A stretch of 7,182 nucleotides of DNA, taken from contig DAOUWQ010000064.1 of the NCBI GenBank assembly GCA_030667035.1, positions 1 to 7,182 of the forward strand, read 5' to 3'. A program made the position numbers and the translations under genes. Positions 1 to 6,420 of this stretch are shown here, one piece after another. The notes beneath the pieces were generated by a model. The model searched no databases and had not been told where the DNA came from. It was given only the letters and a program-made list of their open reading frames with translations. The DNA comes from Candidatus Heimdallarchaeota archaeon. GTDB lineage: Archaea > Asgardarchaeota > Heimdallarchaeia > JABLTI01. Position 1 is the stretch's first letter. Each line of letters begins with the position of its first letter.

Positions 1-508
1 GCTTTGGCAAAACTATTATTGGGTTTTTTATTTCGAGAGAAGTGAGTTCATAATTTCGTTTGAAGTTTTCACTTTCATAAAGATTAATTGCCTTAACATT
101 TTTAGAATTAACTTTTAAATACACATGCTCCAGATTATATCTTTGAGCTTGTTCTATAGCATGATTGAATAATTTTCTTGCAAATCCTTGTCTTCGAAAT
201 TCAGGATGTGTCATTACATTGCTAATTGTGCCTTTTGTTCTGTTTACTGTAAGTGATGAAGCACAAACAATTTTATTTCCAACCTTGATTAGATATGTAT
301 TCATTCTATTTCCAAATATTCTCATTCGTAATTTATTACTTGGTTTGATGAGTTTTCTTAAAGTACACTTTACTTGATGATAATCTATGCTTTGCGTTTC
401 TATGCAATGTATAAAACAAAGCTCCATTAATTCAAGAAATTCATTTACGTCTTCCTTTTTTAATTGAGTAATTTCTTGTTTTGGAAATTGTTTAATGGTA
501 TACTTCAT
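1..508 (-). CDS. GNAT-family N-acetyltransferase (3' end outside window)
   Basis: I translated the minus strand from the ATG at 508-506; it stays open for 169 codons to the window edge, so the C-terminus is missing. GNAT enzymes transfer an acetyl group from acetyl-CoA to an amine on a small molecule or protein. The core is clear: motif A at about residues 98-112 reads VMTHPEFRRQGFARK, with the R-x-x-G-x-A pyrophosphate-binding loop at R105-G108-A110. Motif B follows at 136-150 (NVKAINLYESENFK), with the typical N...A..LYE..F pattern and a Tyr (Y144) where many GNATs have their general acid. The first 60 residues are basic and helical and would form the variable acceptor side, so the substrate cannot be read. 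No signal peptide or membrane segment is visible. The gene is divergent from the M20 hydrolase, 180 bases away. The start is probable, but a TATA-like box lies only about 18 bases upstream, so a shorter form starting at M28 (427) is possible. Confidence 0.88.
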   Translation of the reverse strand, partial: MKYTIKQFPKQEITQLKKEDVNEFLELMELCFIHCIETQSIDYHQVKCTLRKLIKPSNKLRMRIFGNRMNTYLIKVGNKIVCASSLTVNRTKGTISNVMTHPEFRRQGFARKLFNHAIEQAQRYNLEHVYLKVNSKNVKAINLYESENFKRNYELTSLEIKNPIIVLPK

Positions 509-519
509 ACTTTCTCAAG

Positions 520-530
520 TAATATTATAT
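520..530 (-). promoter_or_regulatory. TATA-like box upstream of the GNAT gene
   Basis: On the minus strand this reads TAATATTATA in reverse complement, giving a TATAATATTA box within a longer AT run. It is centred about 18 bases before the proposed ATG. An archaeal TATA box usually sits about 26 bases before the transcript start, which would put initiation inside the reading frame. As a bacterial -10 element (TATAAT) it would fit a short leader, but I see no matching -35. Evidence is base composition and position only. Confidence 0.3.
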
Positions 531-560
531 ACTGGGCAGTTTTAATAAAAAAACTGGGTA

Positions 561-590
561 GAAGTGGTCACCGAATGAACAATCCACTTC
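561..590. repeat. 7-bp inverted repeat in the divergent intergenic region
   Basis: GAAGTGG at 561-567 is matched exactly by its reverse complement CCACTTC at 584-590, with 16 bases between. Just to the left, ACTGGG occurs at 531-536 and again at 553-558, and the first copy lies in a small palindrome, ACTG-GG-CAGT (531-540). These G+C-richer blocks stand out from the surrounding A/T sequence and lie between the divergent GNAT and M20 starts. That position would suit a regulator-binding site, but no regulator gene is adjacent and 7-bp matches can arise by chance. Confidence 0.35.
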
Positions 591-649
591 ATTTCTATGT
601 TGAGGATAATTCTTAATAATTTTAGTACTATTAAACAAATTGTGCAATC

Positions 650-682
650 AATAATTATTATGTATGTCTCTAAACTTGGGGA
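650..682 (+). promoter_or_regulatory. Possible promoter and ribosome-binding site of the M20 hydrolase gene
   Basis: An AT-only block (AATAATTATTAT, about 650-661) is centred roughly 33 bases before the ATG at 689. That is suitable for an archaeal TATA box giving a very short leader. GGGGA at 678-682 is the only G-rich run before the start, with six bases of spacing, and is a weak Shine-Dalgarno candidate. The rest of 509-688 holds no open frame that looks like a gene. Confidence 0.3.
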
Positions 683-688
683 ATTTCC

Positions 689-1879
689 ATGAAAGGTAAA
701 ATCAATAAATTTGTGGAATCAAATAGAATAGAAATAATCACTTTATTACAAAAATTGATTCAGATTCCATCAACAACAGGAAATGAAGGTGAAATAATAC
801 AATTTCTCGAAAATGAAATGAAAGCAATTGGTTTTGATGAAGTAAATGTGGATCAAATGGGGAATTTGATTGGAAGGATTGGAAATGGGTCAAGAATTCT
901 GGCAATAGATGGACATGTAGATACTGTAGAAATCGGCAAACAAGAATATTGGAAATTTGATCCCCTTAAAGGGATAGAGCAAAATGAAAATATTCACGGA
1001 AGAGGTGCTTGTGATCAAAAAGGTGGAATTGCTTCAGCACTAATGGCTGTGAAAATTCTCAAGAAGATTGGTATACCAGATCTACTAACGATTTATTTTG
1101 TAGCTAGCGTTCATGAAGAACCATATGAAGGAGCTAATTGGCAATTTATTCTTGAAAATTCTGAAATGCATCCAAATGCAGTACTCTTAACTGAACCTTC
1201 AAATTTATCGATAAGTATTGGACAGCGGGGAAGAATTGATATTAAAATTAAAGTTAAAGGGCTCTCGAGTCATGGAGCAGAACCAGATATTGGGATAAAT
1301 GCTATTTTTAAAATGAATCCCATAATTGCCGAACTCGAAGAATTTCACAAAAACATGCCAATAGATCCTATTTTTGGAAAAGGATCATTGACAATAACAG
1401 AGATTAAATCTACATCTGTATCTCTTAATGCAGTGGCAGACAGCTGTACAATACATATAGATAGGAGACTTGGTTCAGAGGAAACTCTCGACAAAGTCAT
1501 TGATGAGATTAGAAATTTGAAAAGTGTAATAGACGCAGAAGCTGAAGTGTTTGTACCAGAGTATGAAGTAAAATCATACAAAAACCATTCTTATGGGATA
1601 ATCGGTTTTTATCCAGGCTGGATAATGGACAAATCACATGGATTAGTTCTGAGTGCAAAGAGTGCTTTTGAGTACCAATTTGGAAAACAACCACAAATTG
1701 GCACTTGGCGATTTTCAACAAATGGTGTTGCTACAAAGGGTAGGAATGATATACCAACAATAGGTTTTGGACCTGGAGAGGAGAAATTAGCTCATACCTA
1801 TGAAGAACACGTGCCTATTGAACATTTATTGAAAGCAAGTGAATTCTATATTGCATTTATGCTAGAATACGCAAAATAA
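689..1879 (+). CDS. M20-family metallohydrolase, YgeY-like
   Basis: This is a 396-residue cytosolic di-zinc hydrolase of the M20/ArgE/DapE superfamily, which cleaves amide bonds in small peptides or N-acylated amino acids. All expected residues are present: H76 and D78 (DGHVDTV), bridging D109 (GRGACDQKGG), general base E143 and ligand E144 (VHEEPYEG), third ligand E169 (LLTEPSN) and H369 near the C-terminus (LAHTYEEH). H195 (SSHGAEP) lies in the inserted dimerisation lid, about residues 180-290. Blocks such as GQRGRIDIKIKVKG, NAIFKMNPI, VADSC..HIDRR and RFSTNGVATKGR match, from memory, the YgeY group, whose E. coli member sits in a selenium- and purine-linked gene cluster. No such genes are visible here, so the in vivo substrate is unknown. 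Length is normal for the family. The ATG is well placed, with GGGGA six bases upstream. The LRR gene follows after only three bases, implying one transcript. Confidence 0.93.
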   Translation: MKGKINKFVESNRIEIITLLQKLIQIPSTTGNEGEIIQFLENEMKAIGFDEVNVDQMGNLIGRIGNGSRILAIDGHVDTVEIGKQEYWKFDPLKGIEQNENIHGRGACDQKGGIASALMAVKILKKIGIPDLLTIYFVASVHEEPYEGANWQFILENSEMHPNAVLLTEPSNLSISIGQRGRIDIKIKVKGLSSHGAEPDIGINAIFKMNPIIAELEEFHKNMPIDPIFGKGSLTITEIKSTSVSLNAVADSCTIHIDRRLGSEETLDKVIDEIRNLKSVIDAEAEVFVPEYEVKSYKNHSYGIIGFYPGWIMDKSHGLVLSAKSAFEYQFGKQPQIGTWRFSTNGVATKGRNDIPTIGFGPGEEKLAHTYEEHVPIEHLLKASEFYIAFMLEYAK

Positions 1880-1882
1880 CTA

Positions 1883-2488
1883 GTGGTGAAACTAATTTTG
1901 TCAAGTTCTCTCAAAAAAGATCAATTAAAAGTTTTGAACAATTTAAGAGAGATACTTAGTCAAAGTATACCTCTTGAGATGGATTTCCCTACTAATAAGA
2001 AAGTATACTTTGTAGAAAGTGAAGGGGATATCGTTACATTAGCATTAAACGATTTAAGTTTAAATTCCCTTCCTGAAGAAATAGTTGAACTGAAAGAAAT
2101 TGTTGTGCTAAATTTGGCAAACAACAATTTCAAGAAAGTGCCCGATGTAATTCAAAAACTAACCAAATTATCAATTTTAGATTTGGCTTTTAATCAATTA
2201 GATGAAATTCCAAAATGGATTGGAGAATTGAAAAATTTAAGAGAACTCCGGTTAAACAATAATCAATTGTATTCTCTTCCAAGTTCTGTAGGAAGCTTAT
2301 CTATTCTAAGGCGTTTATTTCTACAATCTAATGGTATTCACTCCTTACCTTTTGAGCTTTTAGAGCTACAACTGCTAGAAGAAATTCATCTTGATTTTAG
2401 ATCAACTATTAGAAAATCAACGAAGATGCTTTTGAGTAATTTAGAAAGTAATGGCTGTGTAATTAGAAATAATTATAATAGACGCTAA
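1883..2488 (+). CDS. Leucine-rich-repeat protein, cytosolic
   Basis: A 201-residue protein starting at GTG, since no ATG exists near the front; a second GTG follows directly at 1886. An N-terminal cap of about 50 residues precedes roughly five leucine-rich repeats. From about residue 64 the period is exactly 23 residues: units begin P64, P87, P110, P133 and P156, with the pattern P..I..L..L..L.L..N.L..L and Asn at the turn (N81, N104, N127, N150). The first unit (VTLALNDLSLNSL, 51-63) is a half repeat, and the last decays into a C-terminal cap. LRR solenoids bind other proteins, and no catalytic domain is fused to this one. There is no signal peptide or membrane segment, so it should act in the cytosol. 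It begins three bases after the M20 hydrolase stop, with little visible ribosome-binding site, suggesting translational coupling. The partner is unknown; the hydrolase is the obvious candidate, but that is inference. Confidence 0.85.
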   Translation: MVKLILSSSLKKDQLKVLNNLREILSQSIPLEMDFPTNKKVYFVESEGDIVTLALNDLSLNSLPEEIVELKEIVVLNLANNNFKKVPDVIQKLTKLSILDLAFNQLDEIPKWIGELKNLRELRLNNNQLYSLPSSVGSLSILRRLFLQSNGIHSLPFELLELQLLEEIHLDFRSTIRKSTKMLLSNLESNGCVIRNNYNRR

Positions 2489-2489
2489 A

Positions 2490-2523
2490 AAAGAATAAAG
2501 ATAATCAATTATGTTTATTCTTT
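2490..2523. terminator. Bidirectional terminator hairpin between convergent genes
   Basis: AAAGAATAAA (2490-2499) pairs perfectly with TTTATTCTTT (2514-2523). After a single G-G mismatch (2500/2513) five more pairs follow (ATAAT 2501-2505 with ATTAT 2508-2512). The plus-strand 3' side continues into CTCTTTTT, and the minus-strand side runs into CTTTTTTAG, so both directions end in a T-tract as terminators need. It starts two bases after the LRR stop codon (2486-2488) and overlaps the last codons of the SDR gene, whose stop (2505-2507) lies within it. The stem is A/T-rich and thus thermodynamically weak. The T-tracts alone could do the work in an archaeon. Confidence 0.6.
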
Positions 2524-3500
2524 CTCTTTTTGGAGTTTCTTTTCCATTCTTTATAATATCGAGATTGATTCAATATATAGCTCTTTGCAAAAGGTCTAAA
2601 CAATTTGGCGAAAAATCTTACTATTCCAGTTTTGCTTTTCATCTCAGATATAATGTCTTCAAAAGAATGGCTTTGATATTGTAATAGCTCTTGACTTTCA
2701 TCAGTATCCATAAATGCACAGTGAAAGTCATTGTTTCCAAAAGCTGTTTCAGGTAATTCTCCTAAACCCATTGTTGTTAACATCGTATTAATAAATTCTT
2801 TATAGGTTAATCTGCAACTCTCTCCACCTGCAATATGCCATACTTTATTCCAAATTTCTTCTTTCTCCAGAGCATTTACTACTGCTAATGCTGCATCTTT
2901 CAAATGTATGATTTCCATATTTGTATCAAGGGGAACATCAAACATCATTGGATCCATCTTTAGACTGTCGATATTTGGCATAAAACCAAAACGAAAAATA
3001 GTCCATTGCAATGATGATTTCAAAACTATTTCTTCAGCTAAAACTTTTTGTTGAGCGTAAATGTCATCTGAATTTGGATTCGGTGGTTCATCAGGAGATA
3101 AAATGCAGGTACCTCTTTTTCTAACATCACCGTAAACTGCAACTGAGGATGGAAAAATCAATTTTGTATTCTGGTCTGATTGTTTAATAGCTTGCACAAT
3201 ATTATCTGTTCCACAAACGTTAACCTCTCGAGAGTAATCTAATGAAATAGAGTTAAATTTTGGAGGAACAATGGCTGCTAAATGTAGAACTAGATCTTGA
3301 TCATGAATTGCCTTGACTACATCATCAAAATTTCTAATATCTCCAACGAAAATATCAACTTGATTTCTATATTTTTTTGCCACTCTTTTTGATTTGTTAC
3401 TATTTGTTGAAAAACACGTAATATTGTGGTCTGATTTAACTAACAAATCAAGGACGTGTGAACCTAAACTGCCAAATGCTCCAGTAATTAATATTTTCAT
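2505..3500 (-). CDS. Extended SDR, NAD(P)-dependent epimerase/dehydratase-like (second of a tandem pair)
   Basis: A 331-residue Rossmann-fold oxidoreductase of the extended short-chain dehydrogenase type, which acts on nucleotide-sugars or similar substrates. The N-terminal TGAFGSLG (residues 6-13) is the TGxxGxxG dinucleotide loop. GDIRN (53-57) is the adenine-ring contact, LHLAA (72-76) the NNAG-like segment, FPSSVAVYGD (116-125) holds the catalytic Ser, and YAQQK (148-152) is the catalytic YxxxK. The residue at the end of beta-2 is S31 (CFST), followed by K36, K38 and R39. That favours NADP(H), in contrast to D31 in the neighbouring paralogue. The C-terminal half carries MFDVPLDTN (186-194), WHIAGG.SCRL (221-231) and a basic, aromatic tail (ILNQSRYYKEWKRN). 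All are shared with the paralogue and probably define a subfamily. The start ATG overlaps the upstream gene's stop (ATGA), and a clear AAGAGGA site lies six bases upstream. Substrate unassigned. Confidence 0.9.
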   Translation of the reverse strand: MKILITGAFGSLGSHVLDLLVKSDHNITCFSTNSNKSKRVAKKYRNQVDIFVGDIRNFDDVVKAIHDQDLVLHLAAIVPPKFNSISLDYSREVNVCGTDNIVQAIKQSDQNTKLIFPSSVAVYGDVRKRGTCILSPDEPPNPNSDDIYAQQKVLAEEIVLKSSLQWTIFRFGFMPNIDSLKMDPMMFDVPLDTNMEIIHLKDAALAVVNALEKEEIWNKVWHIAGGESCRLTYKEFINTMLTTMGLGELPETAFGNNDFHCAFMDTDESQELLQYQSHSFEDIISEMKSKTGIVRFFAKLFRPFAKSYILNQSRYYKEWKRNSKKRKNKHN

Positions 3501-4468
3501 TCTTTGTCCTCTTGTTTTCTAAGATTTTTTTTATAATACGGTGATTGATTTAATATAAATCTCCTAATAATAGGTTTGAGTAATTTAGCAATTGATATTA
3601 CGAGTTTATTATATTTTCTCATATCAGAAATAATATCATTATACGAATGGTGTTGATAATTTAGTATTTCATTGCTTTCTTCAGAATTCAAAAATGAGCT
3701 GTGATAAATCCTGCCACCAAAAGCTTCATCAGGGATTGAACCAATTCCCATTGCTTTCATAGTTGTATTAACAAAATTACGATAGTTCAATCTGCAACTT
3801 GGTCCTCCAGCTATATGCAACGTTTTATTCCATATTTTTTCATTGGTTAAACCATTCACAAATGCTACTCCAACATCAGCGGGATGTAGTAACTCAATAT
3901 TTGTATCAATGGGTACATCAAACATTTTGGCATCATACATTAATTCCTTTACAGGAGGGATAACACCAAGAACATAGATCGAATATGTGAGCTCTGATTG
4001 TTTTATTAAATTCATGCATTCAACTTTATGTTTTGAATAATCATCTGTTGGGTTTGATTTTTCACTAATGTTGATTGGTTGATGTTTTTCCCTTGTATCA
4101 CCGTAAATAGCAACTGATGATGCGAAAATAAGTTTAGGCGGTGTTGCTAGATTTCTTGCAGATTCAATGATATTTTTTGTCCCTGTTATATTTACTTCTG
4201 TAGCAACCATTCTGTTTGTATCATTTATTGGAGGTAAAGAAAAAGCTAAATGTATTATGAAATCTTGATTAGCAACTGCCTTTGAGACATCTTCTTTGTT
4301 ACGAATGTCTCCCCAAATAATATCGTATTTGTTTCTGAATCTCCTGGAATTTTTTCTAGTTTTCCTTGTTTTAATATCAAAACATCGTACATTAAAATCC
4401 GTATTTTCAAGTGCTTCCAATAAATTAGAACCTACTAAACCAAAAGCACCTGTTACTAATACATTCAT
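3497..4468 (-). CDS. Extended SDR, NAD-dependent epimerase/dehydratase-like (first of a tandem pair)
   Basis: A 323-residue protein collinear with the downstream SDR over nearly its full length; by my count 34 of the first 75 aligned residues are identical. It has TGAFGLVG (6-13), D31 at the end of beta-2 (CFDI), GDIRN (53-57), IHLAF (72-76), FASSVAIYGD (115-124) and the catalytic pair Y144/K148 (YSKHK). An acidic residue at the beta-2 end is the usual mark of NAD(H) preference in extended SDRs. Shared C-terminal blocks are MFDVPIDTN (182-190), LHIAGG.SCRL (217-227), YQHHS (271-275) and ILNQSPYYKK. The basic tail with amphipathic character might touch membrane or nucleic acid, but no transmembrane segment is present. 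It is the promoter-proximal gene of the two-gene unit, with 153 bases separating it from the HD gene. The reaction and substrate are not identifiable from sequence alone. No glycosyltransferase or other sugar gene is in view to help. Confidence 0.9.
   Translation of the reverse strand: MNVLVTGAFGLVGSNLLEALENTDFNVRCFDIKTRKTRKNSRRFRNKYDIIWGDIRNKEDVSKAVANQDFIIHLAFSLPPINDTNRMVATEVNITGTKNIIESARNLATPPKLIFASSVAIYGDTREKHQPINISEKSNPTDDYSKHKVECMNLIKQSELTYSIYVLGVIPPVKELMYDAKMFDVPIDTNIELLHPADVGVAFVNGLTNEKIWNKTLHIAGGPSCRLNYRNFVNTTMKAMGIGSIPDEAFGGRIYHSSFLNSEESNEILNYQHHSYNDIISDMRKYNKLVISIAKLLKPIIRRFILNQSPYYKKNLRKQEDKE
3507..3513 (-). promoter_or_regulatory. Shine-Dalgarno site of the second SDR gene
   Basis: The minus strand reads AAGAGGA here, six bases before the ATG at 3500-3498 and within the last codons of the upstream SDR gene. 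It is the best ribosome-binding site in the window. Together with the ATGA overlap it fixes the start and supports translational coupling of the two SDR genes. Confidence 0.65.
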
Positions 4469-4621
4469 TTCAATCCCAGTTTGATTAGATAATTCTATTT
4501 TATCTCCACCAATTAGCTTAAATGTCTTTGCGAATTAATTAATTGATTTCAATTTAATTTTGAAACACTAATGTGTGCTATTGCAAACATTTGTTAGATT
4601 ATGACATCAGATATGAAAGAC
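4469..4621 (-). promoter_or_regulatory. Intergenic region with probable promoter for the SDR pair
   Basis: This 153-base gap between two minus-strand genes contains the self-complementary run AATTAATTAATT (4533-4544). On the minus strand it also has ATAAAATAG about 30 bases before the SDR start, a possible TATA-like element for a short leader. CTGGGATT precedes the ATG by a few bases and could serve weakly for ribosome binding. I see no strong stem-loop terminator behind the HD gene, so read-through into the SDR pair cannot be excluded. Confidence 0.3.
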
Positions 4622-6163
4622 TTAACTCGTTTTCAGATAGATGTTTGGTTCAACACTCTCACCATCAATTGTGATTTTAAAAAGTTCTTTAGCAATATTC
4701 AGCTCGTAGGTACTTGTATTTTGAGGTAATTTGCCAATGCAGCGAAACCTAATTTTGATATTATCGTTTAGATTTGGGATATCAAAAATCTGCAAGAATT
4801 TTTTGCATTTATCTTTGAATGCTCTTTCAGGATCCAACCCTATAACAGAAGCATCATCAAAAATGAAGTCGAAACAAAGGCACTCATTTTCCATACCAAT
4901 ACTTGTTTTACAAAATTCATTGATGAATTGCCTAAATTGGTTTGCTCGAGACAATCTAGAGAATTCTTCTATTTCATCCACAATGAGCAGAAGAGCAGAA
5001 TAGCTATTAAAATCTCTCATATTATAACCTGGACTAGTATGATCGGATATAGCTTGCATTATACGCAATTTTGAATATATTTTTGGGATATCCAAATTGT
5101 CTATCGAAATGTTAGAAGGATCGCTATAAGCTAGTTGGATATTTGAGAATGAATTCACAAGCTTAGTTAACAAATATGCACTCATAATTCCATGCTGATA
5201 TTCTTCAAAATCATTAGCAAATCGCATTAATCTTGAAACTGATTTGGTTAACCTTGTTGTTCCAGCAAAGATCCTCCTCCAAATATGAATCTCTTTTGCT
5301 GTAGCATTATCAAAATACTCTTTAATTTTCCTCACTAATTCTTCATCGGGTTCTTTTTGAGGAGACAAATTTGTTATCGCTTGTCCTAGAAGCATATTTG
5401 GTTCTCTGATTAATTGACTTTCTTCATAAGATATATCTCCAACATCAACTAAGAAATCTATGTCACAAGATAACAATTCAAGTAAATTCTCAATGTAGAA
5501 TTGTTGGATGTTATCATAGTGAAAGCTAAACTCTCCAAATTTAGAGATTGAAAAGTAAGGGAGAATTTTGCTAATGGATTTGTTGATTTTGCTGATTTTT
5601 TTAAGAGGATAACCAAGGTCATGAGTTAAAGCAATTACACAGCGAGTTGAATCATTATTATTGATAATATCATTTACTTTGTCTAATAGATCAACAAAAT
5701 CACCAAAAATATGAGGATAATTGAGATCTCTAATAAAATGACCTTGGTTAACAGAACGATGTATTTCTAATTGGAAATTGGCAAATATCAATTTAAATTC
5801 AGGATGATTGTATAAAAATTCACCTAAGAAATACACCCATAAACTATGAAGCGTATGGTCTCTGTAAAATGAATCAGAAGCAAAGATTAGTTCTTCAAAT
5901 TCTACAAATTTACCGAAATAATCGAACAATTTGTCATAGCCTTGTTTATCAGGATCAATAAATACCATTGATGCTTCAAATAAAATCATCCACAAATCTT
6001 TGGCTAATAGTATCTTGTCATGGATATCTTTAGTTTTCTTAAGTTTGTTTATATTTAATTTGATTTTCTTCTTAATTTTTGGTCTGTTTACAAGAAAAAG
6101 TATTTTGTCTTGTTTCATCAACTCTAAATAATAATTCATCACAGTATTTTCTGTTATATCCAT
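4622..6163 (-). CDS. HD-superfamily phosphohydrolase-like protein, function unassigned
   Basis: A protein of 513 residues counted from the ATG at 6163; a TTG directly before it (6166) is an alternative, with an in-frame stop (TGA) six codons further upstream. It shows the HD-domain metal and catalytic residues in order: H103 and H106 (YRDHTLHSLWVYFLGE), H181-D182 (ALTHDLGYP), H324 (YQHGIMSAYLL), H375 (AISDHTSPG) and D396 (LLIVDEIEEFSR). HD enzymes are metal-dependent phosphohydrolases acting on nucleotides, cyclic dinucleotides or alarmones, but nothing identifies which. The 141 residues between D182 and H324 are far longer than in a minimal HD domain and form a helical insert. Residues from about 420 to the end look like a mixed alpha/beta C-terminal domain I do not recognise. 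The N-terminus is lysine-rich (26-45). No membrane segment or signal peptide is seen. It is divergent from the TPR gene and lies upstream of, but probably separate from, the SDR pair. Confidence 0.78.
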   Translation of the reverse strand: MDITENTVMNYYLELMKQDKILFLVNRPKIKKKIKLNINKLKKTKDIHDKILLAKDLWMILFEASMVFIDPDKQGYDKLFDYFGKFVEFEELIFASDSFYRDHTLHSLWVYFLGEFLYNHPEFKLIFANFQLEIHRSVNQGHFIRDLNYPHIFGDFVDLLDKVNDIINNNDSTRCVIALTHDLGYPLKKISKINKSISKILPYFSISKFGEFSFHYDNIQQFYIENLLELLSCDIDFLVDVGDISYEESQLIREPNMLLGQAITNLSPQKEPDEELVRKIKEYFDNATAKEIHIWRRIFAGTTRLTKSVSRLMRFANDFEEYQHGIMSAYLLTKLVNSFSNIQLAYSDPSNISIDNLDIPKIYSKLRIMQAISDHTSPGYNMRDFNSYSALLLIVDEIEEFSRLSRANQFRQFINEFCKTSIGMENECLCFDFIFDDASVIGLDPERAFKDKCKKFLQIFDIPNLNDNIKIRFRCIGKLPQNTSTYELNIAKELFKITIDGESVEPNIYLKTS

Positions 6164-6420
6164 CAAATTAAGTTCATGTCCTCAATTGCTTTAGCTTAAT
6201 TAAAATTAATAGAGTTCTAATTTATTAGTTTTGCAAAAAAGTACTCTTTTTAGTAGTATTTTTTAACAATTCCTTCTCTAAAGATTTATTTTTCAAAAAT
6301 TGACCGTTGCAAAGTCAAATTCTAAAATTCAATTTGATATTATTAATAATTTCATGTGCATTAGATTTAGAGAGAAAGATTTTTCCTTTATGAATGGATA
6401 ACATATAACGAGTGATAATA
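6164..6420. other. Divergent intergenic region between the HD and TPR genes
   Basis: This stretch of 257 very A/T-rich bases should hold promoters for both flanking genes. For the HD gene, the minus strand has TTTTAATTAA at about 6196-6205, followed by TTGAGGA (6179-6185). That site is 15 bases from the ATG, longer than usual. Small dyads are present: AAAAAG-TACT-CTTTTT (6236-6251) and TTGAC/GTCAA (6300-6304 and 6314-6318, nine bases apart). For the TPR gene, ACATATAA (6401-6408) and GAGTGAT (6410-6416) lie just ahead of the candidate starts. I see no additional gene or RNA. Confidence 0.4.

Noticed and set aside
165..377. 70-codon plus-strand open frame
   Set aside because: It lies antisense within the GNAT gene, which shows clear family motifs; its own translation resembles no family and it has no ribosome-binding site.
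1345..1721. Two overlapping minus-strand open frames of 70-78 codons
   Set aside because: Both are antisense to the M20 hydrolase coding region, whose motifs span the same bases.
3497..4468. Idea that the first SDR is a decayed duplicate
   Set aside because: The frame is intact, the YxxxK, Ser and glycine-rich motifs are all kept, and it has its own likely promoter, so both copies should be active.
4296..4484. 62-codon plus-strand open frame
   Set aside because: Antisense to the N-terminal Rossmann segment of the first SDR; no independent support.
4533..4544. AATTAATTAATT as an operator
   Set aside because: Low-complexity A/T palindromes are common at this base composition, and there is no second copy at a related site.
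4731..5003. 90-codon plus-strand open frame
   Set aside because: Antisense to the C-terminal part of the HD gene; the peptide has no recognisable features.
6236..6251. AAAAAG-TACT-CTTTTT as a terminator
   Set aside because: No gene ends just before it on either strand; it lies in a divergent promoter region and a 6-bp A/T stem is expected by chance here.
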